A stretch of DNA of 7,802 bases from Fidelibacterota bacterium (GTDB taxonomy: Bacteria > Marinisomatota > Marinisomatia > Marinisomatales > TCS56), in contig DAOWAH010000063.1 in the NCBI GenBank assembly GCA_030634675.1, positions 1 through 7,802 of the forward strand, in the 5' to 3' direction. Shown here in pieces: positions 1-6,188 of the stretch; the first letter of the stretch is position 1, and every line of letters begins with the position of its first letter. Under the pieces are notes generated by a model, which saw only the letters and a list, made by a program, of their open reading frames with translations, was not told the DNA's origin and searched no databases. The position numbers and the translations under genes are program-made.

Positions 1-457
1 CCATGGCCGGCCAGACGGTTTCATTCTCCATCAGGTTAGCCTGCACCGAATAATTTTTACCGGTCTGGTGTCCGGCAGCCCAGATACAATTTTCACCAGT
101 ATGAGCCGCCACTTTGCCATTGATATCGATCATCGCCACTTGGCGAACTTCCGCGTTTTCATCCTCATTTAATAATTGGATCAGGGCGTCCTCGGCTGAA
201 GTGCCTTCTTCCATCAAAGCCAGGCCTTGGGGACCATAATCCACTTTAACAAAAGATTGGGTCGCCACCGCTCCTACCCCGGCCTTGGCCCAGGGAACTA
301 ACGAACCTACCGAAAACCAGTGACTCTGTACCGCTACTCCCAGTTGTCCGGTTTCTTCATCCAGGGCTACGATCGAATAGGTGGAAACAGGACGGGTCTG
401 GGAATAAAGCAATCCCAGCCCAATGACAAAAGGAAATACCAATCGAATCAATTTCAT
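1..457 (-). CDS. Secreted DUF1028 family protein (predicted Ntn-hydrolase), 3' end off window
   Basis: The first 152 residues are visible and the gene continues past the left edge. After an N-terminal export signal (Lys2, Arg5, then a hydrophobic stretch to about residue 18) comes the start of the DUF1028 domain. It is recognisable from 'TYSIVALDEETGQLGVAVQS' at residues 26-45, then 'VPWAKAGVGAVATQS' (54-68), 'YGPQGLALMEEG' (74-85) and 'AAHTG' (117-121). DUF1028 proteins are classed as predicted Ntn-hydrolase superfamily members; their substrate is not established, though amide or peptide hydrolysis is the usual guess. The ATG at 457 is chosen because a perfect AGGAGG lies 5 nt upstream and a signal peptide follows directly. 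It lies 50 bp downstream of a saccharopine dehydrogenase remnant and on the same strand as the P1 peptidase gene, so co-transcription is possible. Family assignment is confident; biochemical role is unknown. Confidence 0.88.
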   Translation of the reverse strand, partial: MKLIRLVFPFVIGLGLLYSQTRPVSTYSIVALDEETGQLGVAVQSHWFSVGSLVPWAKAGVGAVATQSFVKVDYGPQGLALMEEGTSAEDALIQLLNEDENAEVRQVAMIDINGKVAAHTGENCIWAAGHQTGKNYSVQANLMENETVWPAM

Positions 458-462
458 CCCAA

Positions 463-468
463 CCTCCT
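463..468 (-). promoter_or_regulatory. Ribosome binding site of the DUF1028 gene
   Basis: A perfect AGGAGG on the minus strand, 5 nt before the ATG at 457. It is the strongest Shine-Dalgarno sequence in the window and fixes the start of the DUF1028 gene. Confidence 0.8.
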
Positions 469-507
469 GATAATATGTTGATGAGATGAATTAAGTCTAA
501 CAAATAA

Positions 508-720
508 TCAGGAGTAAATCATCATTGGTTTAACCTTTTTTCTGTACACCACTCCGCGCTGTTCCAGATAATCCAGCACAAATTTATAATCCGCTGCTTG
601 CTCACCAATAAATTCCGGCGGTACCAGTCCCGTTTGATAACCCCGCTCTAAAATCAGACCAACCACGGTGGTGCGGACCATTGAGATGGTTGATGTTTCC
701 CTGGTTGTGATGCAATCTGC
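508..720 (-). pseudogene. C-terminal remnant of a saccharopine dehydrogenase-like gene
   Basis: The stretch between the P1 peptidase and DUF1028 genes is open on the minus strand to a TGA at 508-510 and reads like the C-terminus of a saccharopine dehydrogenase. Visible elements are 'TSTISMVRTTVVGLILERG', matching the family's 'T-[IG]-T-SMARTTG...' element; then 'GLVPPEFIGE', matching 'GVLPPE..G'; then 'FVLDYLEQRGVVYRKKV', matching the terminal 'LLEELKKRGI' helix region. In frame, a TAG lies at 733-735, so the upstream dehydrogenase, including its Rossmann domain, is absent. The only ATG (679-681) would give 57 residues, has no Shine-Dalgarno sequence, and its Met corresponds to an internal position of the family. 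I therefore call a truncated gene, not a small protein. The family alignment is from memory. A functional mini-protein is the less likely alternative. Confidence 0.68.
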
Positions 721-727
721 GTATTTT

Positions 728-1828
728 TTATTCTAGTCGATTAAAACGCTTTAATACTTCCACTACATCCTCAACCGGCAGGGCTGTAGCCTTATGGCCG
801 GTATAACCGGTAACCGTTATAGCGGCAAATAATGAATTAAGAATTGCTTCCTCAGTGGACTTAATTACCGCTTGAAAGAAAGGTGTTAGAAATTTATCAT
901 ATAAAAGATTTATCTGGTGTAGTGATTGTGTCGGTTGACTCGTTATTCGCACTGCTGGTGCAGTGGAAAAGGCAATCGCATAATCCCCACTGCCATTTGC
1001 CATAATCCCGCCAGTGCGCCCCAATCCGATAAAAGCTCGCCGGGCCAGGCGCGTTAATTGCCGGGCATCCAGAGGTGCATCGGTAGCCAGTACAATCATG
1101 CACGAACCGGATTCATTTTTCGCCGACCCGTTTTCCGCGGAAACCTTAGCCAGTTCCTGTCCCACCGGTACACCGGAAATTTCCAGGTTGCCGCCGAAAT
1201 TTGTCTGAACTAAAACTCCCAAGGTATAACCCAATGTTTCGATCTCAACCGTCCGCGAGGCCGTTCCAATTCCACCTTTGAAGCCTAGGCAGACCGTACC
1301 CGTACCTGCGCCAATAGTGCCTTCATCCACGGGTCCTGATTTTGACTTTCCCAACGCTTTTAGAACATGGCTTTTTTGAATGAAGCAGGCGCGGATATTA
1401 TTCAATACTCCATCATTGGTTTCACCCACCACCGGATTAACAGAAATTACGTCCTCATTGCCCGGTTGCTGCAGGGTGTATTCAATCAAAGCGGCGGCGG
1501 CAACCGGAACGCTGAGGGTATTGGTAAGAATGAGTGGTGTTTCCAGCTCACCAAATTCTTCTACTTGCATGTATCCGACCATTTTACCGAATCCGTTACC
1601 CACGGCAATCGCTGCTGGGACTTTCTCCTGGTACAGATTTCCGGGATGGGGGATAATTGCCGTTACACCAGTTCTAATATCGCTACCCTCGATTAAGGTA
1701 ACCTGGCCAACCTTGACACCTGATACATCGGTAATAGCATTCCGGGGACCTGGCGATAGTTCACCGATCCGTACTCCTAAATCACGGACGCGCTGTAAAC
1801 GAGATAGTGTCCTGTCTGAATTTATCAT
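728..1828 (-). CDS. P1 family peptidase (DmpA-type L-aminopeptidase/D-esterase, MEROPS S58)
   Basis: A complete 366-residue protein of the DmpA/BapA family, which cleaves N-terminal residues from peptides; characterised members accept D-amino acid amides or esters, or beta-peptides. Family hallmarks are 'GPRNAITDVSGVKVGQVTL' (27-45), 'NPVVGETNDG' (131-140), 'GTIGAGTGTVCLGFKGGIGT' (170-189), 'TDAPLDARQLTRLARRA' (249-265) and the closing 'EAILNSLFAA' (327-336). Family members self-cleave before a serine to give alpha and beta chains; here the site is Gly241-Ser242, making Ser242 the N-terminal nucleophile. The second conserved serine motif is 'NGSGD' (278-282). Length matches the family (about 340-380). 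No signal peptide is seen, so a cytoplasmic location is inferred. The ATG at 1828 has only a distant GGAG (about 17 nt), so the start is moderately sure. It is transcribed divergently from the M1 aminopeptidase gene. Confidence 0.93.
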   Translation of the reverse strand: MINSDRTLSRLQRVRDLGVRIGELSPGPRNAITDVSGVKVGQVTLIEGSDIRTGVTAIIPHPGNLYQEKVPAAIAVGNGFGKMVGYMQVEEFGELETPLILTNTLSVPVAAAALIEYTLQQPGNEDVISVNPVVGETNDGVLNNIRACFIQKSHVLKALGKSKSGPVDEGTIGAGTGTVCLGFKGGIGTASRTVEIETLGYTLGVLVQTNFGGNLEISGVPVGQELAKVSAENGSAKNESGSCMIVLATDAPLDARQLTRLARRAFIGLGRTGGIMANGSGDYAIAFSTAPAVRITSQPTQSLHQINLLYDKFLTPFFQAVIKSTEEAILNSLFAAITVTGYTGHKATALPVEDVVEVLKRFNRLE

Positions 1829-1862
1829 CGACTACGAAATTACAGCTCCGGTCCGATAAATG

Positions 1863-1892
1863 GATATACCAGTCTGTTCAATTGACCGCCAA
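1863..1892 (-). promoter_or_regulatory. Possible sigma70-type promoter for the P1 peptidase gene
   Basis: On the minus strand a TTGGCG (-35-like, 1892-1887) is separated by 18 nt from TATATC (-10-like, 1868-1863). The -10 element is preceded by TGG, giving an extended -10 (TGnTATATC). Transcription would start near 1856, leaving a leader of about 28 nt before the ATG at 1828. A perfect TTGACA also lies further upstream (1909-1904) but has no well-spaced -10. The motifs are read by eye and FCB-group promoters can differ from the sigma70 consensus. Confidence 0.3.
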
Positions 1893-1902
1893 AGACCTTG
1901 CA

Positions 1903-1931
1903 TTGTCAACCAAGATTTTCAATTGTAGCAT
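1903..1931 (+). promoter_or_regulatory. Possible promoter for the M1 aminopeptidase gene
   Basis: TTGTCA (1903-1908) is followed after 17 nt by TAGCAT (1926-1931). This would place the transcription start near 1938, about 20 nt before the preferred ATG at 1960. If correct it also rules out the longer upstream start at 1807. It overlaps, on the opposite strand, the upstream TTGACA of the divergent gene. The -10 matches the consensus at only four of six positions. Confidence 0.22.
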
Positions 1932-1959
1932 CAATCAACTTCCGGCTATATATTTTTTC

Positions 1960-3903
1960 ATGAATTCAAAGAGCATATCCGGCGTTATTGTAGCTATCAG
2001 GATTCTAACAACCGGCGTATTGGTTTTTAATATTTGTATTTTCGGTCAGGTGGATGTCTACGATACCGGCGGTCCCCTGATGGCTGAGCAGGCGGCTTAC
2101 GACGTCACTTTTTATGAGCTCGATCTCACCATCGATCCGGCTGCCCGATCGATTTCCGGAACACTAACAGTTTCGGCCAACATCATCAACCCGATTGATC
2201 AATTGGTGCTTGATCTGGACCCATTATTAACGGTTGATTCCATATTTGTTCGGCCGGCAACACAATTGACTTACGCCTGGCAAGGCTCCAAACTGTGGAT
2301 TTCCCTTCCGGATACTTTAATTCCCGGTGATTCTCTGACCGTTAAAATAGCCTATTCCGGTCAACCACGGGTAGCCCCAAAACCGCCTTGGGATGGTGGG
2401 TTCAACTGGTCGGTTACCCCCACCGCTCAACCCTGGTACGGCGTATCCTGCGAAGGCGAAGGCGCCGATATCTGGTGGCCCTGCAAGGATCACCCCTCCG
2501 ATGAGCCGGATTCGGTGGCGCTCCATTTCACCGTGCCCGAGTCACTGCTCTGCATATCAAACGGTCGCTTACGTGAAGTTGTCGATAACGGCAATGGTAC
2601 CCGGACCTTCCACTGGTTCGTTTCCACTCCGATTAATAATTACAATGTTACTTTCAATATTGCTCCCTTTATGGAATTATCCGGCACTTACACGAGTATC
2701 AGCGGTGAAAGTGTGCCGGTTTATTTCTGGTCAATCCCGGAGGATTATGCCACAGCTCAGGCCTGGTTCCCCCAACTGAATGCGACTCTGGCATTCATGG
2801 AAACCTATTTCGGGCCTTATCCCTTCCAGGCCGATAAGTACGGTGTAGTCCAGACCGCCTATCTGGGAATGGAACACCAGGCTGCCATATCGTGGGGGGC
2901 TGATTTTCAACTGAACAGCTACGGCTTTGACTATATTCTAGTGCATGAGACGGCTCATGAATGGTGGGGTAATATGATCACCGCGGCGGATTGGAAAGAC
3001 ATTTGGATTCACGAAAGTTTCGCCACCTATGCCGAAGCCCTGTGCGCCGAATATTTAAATGACAGCGATTCATATCACAGCTACACTAATCGCTGGTCAA
3101 CCTACAACTGGTTGCCGTTAGCGCCCGATTATTCCCAGACTTTCGATCAGATTTATAATATGGATGTTTATCACAAAGGGGCGTTAATCCTGCACAGTTT
3201 GCGCTATCTGCTGGGCGATACGGATTTTTTCATACTTCTCCGACGCATGGCTTATTTGACACCGGCCAGCGAAGAAATTACTTCCGGCGCGCACTGCCGG
3301 CTGGTCGATTCACAGGCTTTTATCGATCTAACTGAAAATATCAGCGCCACCGAACTGGACTGGTTTTTTGATTTATACCTGCACCAACCGGGTTTACCGA
3401 CCCTGGTTTACTCTCTGGATAATGGTGAACTGGGATTACGCTGGGAGACCCCTGCAAACCAGCTTTTTTATATGCCGGTAGAAGTGGCCGTTGGTCCCGA
3501 CACAGTATTAGTCGATATGAACAGCGGAGCCGGTTCGGTATTTGTGGGAACTCAATCGTTTGAGATTGATCCACTGGACTGGATTTTAAAAAGCGGGATT
3601 GTCGTACATACGGACGATGAGCAGAATGGTGTATTACCCCTGACCATCGCCTTACACCCCAATTTCCCCAATCCTTTCAACGCCGGTACGACGATAAAAT
3701 ATGATCTTCCGGAGCAATCGCAGGTAAGGCTAACGGTTTATGATCTGGTGGGCCGGACAGTTGCTACACTGGTGAGTGAAATGCAGCCGGCTGGACGGCA
3801 TACCATTCATTGGGATGCATCAGGAATATCAAGTGGCGCCTATTTCTACCAACTGCAAACAGCCGACCACCGGTTAACGAGCAAGTTGCTGATCATAAAA
3901 TAG
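1960..3903 (+). CDS. Secreted M1 family zinc aminopeptidase with type IX secretion sorting tail
   Basis: A 647-residue exported aminopeptidase that should remove N-terminal residues from peptides outside the cytoplasm. Residues 1-29 form a signal peptide (Lys4, Arg14, hydrophobic core). The M1 N-terminal beta domain follows ('YELDLTIDPAARSISGTLTV', 'EGADIWWPCKDHPSDEPDS'). The catalytic domain has the exopeptidase motif as 'GMEHQ' (303-307), the zinc site HETAH (His329, Glu330, His333) with Glu352 18 residues on (HEXXH-X18-E), and the likely transition-state Tyr404 in 'YHKGAL'. Residues about 559-647 are an Ig-like sorting domain introduced by 'NFPNPFN' and ending 'SSGAYFYQL...KLLIIK', as in type IX cargo. 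The long C-terminal helical domain of ERAP/PepN-like M1 enzymes is missing. The frame is open from 1807, but that start overlaps the divergent gene's 5' end and buries the signal peptide behind 51 residues. The ATG at 1960 is preferred, though its Shine-Dalgarno is weak. Confidence 0.92.
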   Translation: MNSKSISGVIVAIRILTTGVLVFNICIFGQVDVYDTGGPLMAEQAAYDVTFYELDLTIDPAARSISGTLTVSANIINPIDQLVLDLDPLLTVDSIFVRPATQLTYAWQGSKLWISLPDTLIPGDSLTVKIAYSGQPRVAPKPPWDGGFNWSVTPTAQPWYGVSCEGEGADIWWPCKDHPSDEPDSVALHFTVPESLLCISNGRLREVVDNGNGTRTFHWFVSTPINNYNVTFNIAPFMELSGTYTSISGESVPVYFWSIPEDYATAQAWFPQLNATLAFMETYFGPYPFQADKYGVVQTAYLGMEHQAAISWGADFQLNSYGFDYILVHETAHEWWGNMITAADWKDIWIHESFATYAEALCAEYLNDSDSYHSYTNRWSTYNWLPLAPDYSQTFDQIYNMDVYHKGALILHSLRYLLGDTDFFILLRRMAYLTPASEEITSGAHCRLVDSQAFIDLTENISATELDWFFDLYLHQPGLPTLVYSLDNGELGLRWETPANQLFYMPVEVAVGPDTVLVDMNSGAGSVFVGTQSFEIDPLDWILKSGIVVHTDDEQNGVLPLTIALHPNFPNPFNAGTTIKYDLPEQSQVRLTVYDLVGRTVATLVSEMQPAGRHTIHWDASGISSGAYFYQLQTADHRLTSKLLIIK

Positions 3904-3924
3904 ACTCAATTTTAAACCGATTGA

Positions 3925-4965
3925 TTAAATTGGCGACAGCGATCCATCTATTGCCGATAGAATCGTTTCCAGATCCTTATAGGCTTCCGCAAAGGTACTG
4001 ATGGGTTTACCCCCATTGCGAATCGCTGCATGAAAATCGGCAAACTCACCCTCATAACCACCATCATCCTCGATTGTTTCTGCTCGATCAGCTTGCCCGC
4101 TGCGCTGCACGGTAATCTTGTTATCTTCTAAAACCAGGCTACCTGTCGTTCCCAAAATAATCAGCTTATTTTCGGATTGACCAACGGCACTGAGGAAAAT
4201 ATTCAGCACACCATTCACGGCCCGGATTGTTTTGAATTGGAAACTGAATGTATCGATTTCACCTAGTGCAGGATTTATCCGGTGTGTGAGCGACTGTCCC
4301 CAAGTTATGTCACCAAACAAGTCTCGTATTGCAGCAATATTATGAACCCCACCATCGGTGATAAAACCACCACGATATTTATGATCAATCCGCCATTGTG
4401 TTTTGGTGTAGGGATTGGTTTCATCCACCATAAACAGATTATTCCATAATACTGAATATAGTACCCCAATTTCCCCTTTGTTGATTATCTCAGCGATCCT
4501 CAACAGTGAGGACTTGTAACGAAAATTTTCCGCTACCATCATGATCTGGTCAGGATAAATTTCTGGGAAGGACAGCATTTTCCGGGCTTCGTTTAAATTA
4601 TATGCCAGTGGTTTCTCGACCATTACATGCTTACCGGCAGCCAGTGCTGCACGGGTAACAATATGATTCAACTCAATTGGTAAAATTATATTGACCGCTT
4701 CGATCTGCGGATTATCCAGTAAATCATGATAATCCAATACATAGGGCACGCCGCCCACCAGCCGAGCAAAACTCTGCGCCTTTTGTTCGGTATGATTACA
4801 TACCATGGCTATCTTAAACTTAGCCGCTAACTTTTTCAACGCCGGCCAGTGCAACTTGCGAGCGGCCAGGCCAGTCCCGATGATTCCCAGTTGGATTGGT
4901 TTCATTTCCAGCTCAAATCCTGTCTGATCCGCGATCCCCGAAACCCGATCACTATTTTTCGCCAT
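3925..4965 (-). CDS. Gfo/Idh/MocA family NAD(P)-dependent oxidoreductase
   Basis: A 346-residue cytoplasmic dehydrogenase of the glucose-fructose oxidoreductase / inositol dehydrogenase / MocA family, which usually acts on sugars, inositols or related cyclic alcohols. The Rossmann fold begins at 'KPIQLGIIGTGLAA' (22-35) with the GxGxxA dinucleotide loop. The family EKP motif is at Glu117-Lys118-Pro119. The active-site region 'GGFITDGGVHNIAAI' supplies Asp204 and His208, and Lys118 completes the usual catalytic set. The substrate cannot be told from sequence. The start shown overlaps the end of the upstream dipeptidase gene by 14 nt and has GGTGG 6 nt before it, consistent with coupling. The family normally begins almost at the Rossmann strand, so the internal ATG at 4905 (Met21, giving 326 residues) is an equally good or better start. 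This is the last gene of the minus-strand run and ends 21 bp from the convergent M1 gene. Confidence 0.92.
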   Translation of the reverse strand: MAKNSDRVSGIADQTGFELEMKPIQLGIIGTGLAARKLHWPALKKLAAKFKIAMVCNHTEQKAQSFARLVGGVPYVLDYHDLLDNPQIEAVNIILPIELNHIVTRAALAAGKHVMVEKPLAYNLNEARKMLSFPEIYPDQIMMVAENFRYKSSLLRIAEIINKGEIGVLYSVLWNNLFMVDETNPYTKTQWRIDHKYRGGFITDGGVHNIAAIRDLFGDITWGQSLTHRINPALGEIDTFSFQFKTIRAVNGVLNIFLSAVGQSENKLIILGTTGSLVLEDNKITVQRSGQADRAETIEDDGGYEGEFADFHAAIRNGGKPISTFAEAYKDLETILSAIDGSLSPI

Positions 4966-6187
4966 CGGTTTCCACCACCCGGAAGACCCGCAACAGGTTA
5001 CCGCCCCAGATTTTAGCGATATCTTCTTCCGAGTAGCCCCGTCGAACGAATTCCAAAGTGAAGTTTTCCAACTGGCTCACATCATAGCAATCGGCCAGTC
5101 CACCACCGCCATCGAAATCGGTCCCAATACCAACATGGTCGATTCCCATTATTTTTACCATGTGATCGATATGGTCCACTGCATCAGAAACCGTGGCTAG
5201 TTTTTCAGGGATCTCCTGCTCCAGTTTATGAGAAGCGATCTGGGCTAAATCCTTTTTTCCCTCGGTACGTTCATCATATTCACCCCATTTTTCCTTGAAG
5301 GTCTTATAGGCAGAATCGCGCGCGGCTGATTGTTCAATTTCTTTTATATAATAACTCAGAAGACACATCTGCACCACTCCTCCATTTTTCGCCAGGGCGC
5401 GCAGCATGTCATCATCCATATTCCGGGGATTATCCCGCCTGGCGCGGGCGCAGGAATGGGAGGCAATCACCGGTACCGAAGATAATTCTAAAACATCATA
5501 GAAGGCTTTATCACTTATATGGGACACGTCCACCATCAGGCCCAGGCGATTCATCTCCCGCACTACCTGATGGCCGAAATCACTCAGTCCGTCGTGCTCG
5601 GTAGTGTCGGTGGAAGAATCACAAATGTCATTGTTTTTTGTGTGACAGAGCGTGATATAGCGGGCGCCCAGATCATAAAATGATTTTACTTTGGACAGAT
5701 CGGTGCCGATCGGATAGCCATTTTCGATACCAATATAAATCGCCCGCTTCCCGGCTTTTTCCAACCGGGCTGCATCGTCTGACCGCAGGGCAACCTCAGC
5801 CAGTTGCGGATGTCTTCCTACCGCTTTGTAAATCGCATCGAAGATTGCCAAAGCCTTGCTGTAAGCCCGATTATTACCCTGGGGTGTGCGTTTGCCCTGC
5901 CCCATAAAAACAGCAAAGAATGTAGCATCCAATCCGCCTTCCTGCATGCGGATGAAGTCCAGTTGTCCACCCTTTAGGGCGCGGGCATCTCCACGGACAC
6001 TCAGATCGTTATTATATCTAACTAACTGCAATGGTGTGTCGGTATGGGTATCGATGGTCAACACCCGCCGGTGAATTCGTTTCGCTTTGCGCCTGAGCCG
6101 TGTTTCTTTATCCATCAGCAAACATCCATTAATCAAAATCAATATAAGTCCCAAAATGACTAACCTGCCGTACCATAATCTGTTCAT
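4952..6187 (-). CDS. Membrane dipeptidase (peptidase M19), predicted lipoprotein
   Basis: A 411-residue homologue of renal dipeptidase, a binuclear zinc enzyme that hydrolyses dipeptides, often including a C-terminal D-residue. The N-terminus is a lipoprotein signal (Arg3, hydrophobic 9-19, 'LINGC' with lipidated Cys22), so the enzyme should sit on a membrane facing the periplasm or outside. Metal ligands are visible: His48 and Asp50 in 'DTHTDTP', bridging Glu155 in 'GIENG', His223 in 'MVDVSH', His244 in 'ASHSCARA'. Asp357 in 'GIGTDFDGGG' is the conserved acidic residue near the end, and 'NNDICDSSTD' (185-194) is a typical bacterial M19 element. Asn at position -2 of the lipobox is uncommon. 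The ATG at 6187 is chosen over one 36 codons upstream because AGAGGA precedes it by 4 nt and the signal peptide begins there; the upstream extension only translates the previous gene in another frame. It starts 1 nt after that gene's stop and overlaps the next by 14 nt. Confidence 0.94.
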   Translation of the reverse strand: MNRLWYGRLVILGLILILINGCLLMDKETRLRRKAKRIHRRVLTIDTHTDTPLQLVRYNNDLSVRGDARALKGGQLDFIRMQEGGLDATFFAVFMGQGKRTPQGNNRAYSKALAIFDAIYKAVGRHPQLAEVALRSDDAARLEKAGKRAIYIGIENGYPIGTDLSKVKSFYDLGARYITLCHTKNNDICDSSTDTTEHDGLSDFGHQVVREMNRLGLMVDVSHISDKAFYDVLELSSVPVIASHSCARARRDNPRNMDDDMLRALAKNGGVVQMCLLSYYIKEIEQSAARDSAYKTFKEKWGEYDERTEGKKDLAQIASHKLEQEIPEKLATVSDAVDHIDHMVKIMGIDHVGIGTDFDGGGGLADCYDVSQLENFTLEFVRRGYSEEDIAKIWGGNLLRVFRVVETDGEK

Positions 6188-6188
6188 T

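Noticed and set aside
458..507. Promoter just upstream of the DUF1028 gene (TTAGAC and TATTAT on the minus strand)
   Set aside because: The spacer is 19 nt and the TATTAT ends beside the Shine-Dalgarno, so transcription would start within or after the ribosome site.
519..1423. 12-nt direct repeat 'catcattggttt' near 520 and 1411
   Set aside because: One or two repeats of this length are expected by chance in 7.8 kb, and the second copy lies inside a well-conserved gene.
1367..1859. Plus-strand ORFs of 109 and 159 codons opposite the P1 peptidase gene
   Set aside because: Their sequences show no protein-like features and mirror a clearly conserved minus-strand gene.
1807..1959. 51-codon in-frame N-terminal extension of the M1 aminopeptidase starting at 1807
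   Set aside because: It overlaps the start of the divergent P1 gene, has no ribosome site, and would bury the signal peptide that begins at the ATG at 1960.
3904..3935. Possible bidirectional terminator between the convergent M1 and Gfo/Idh genes
   Set aside because: CAATTT/AAATTG (3907-3912, 3927-3932) and a six-pair CCGATT/AATTGG stem exist, but they are AT-rich or rely on wobble pairing and lack a clear U-tract.
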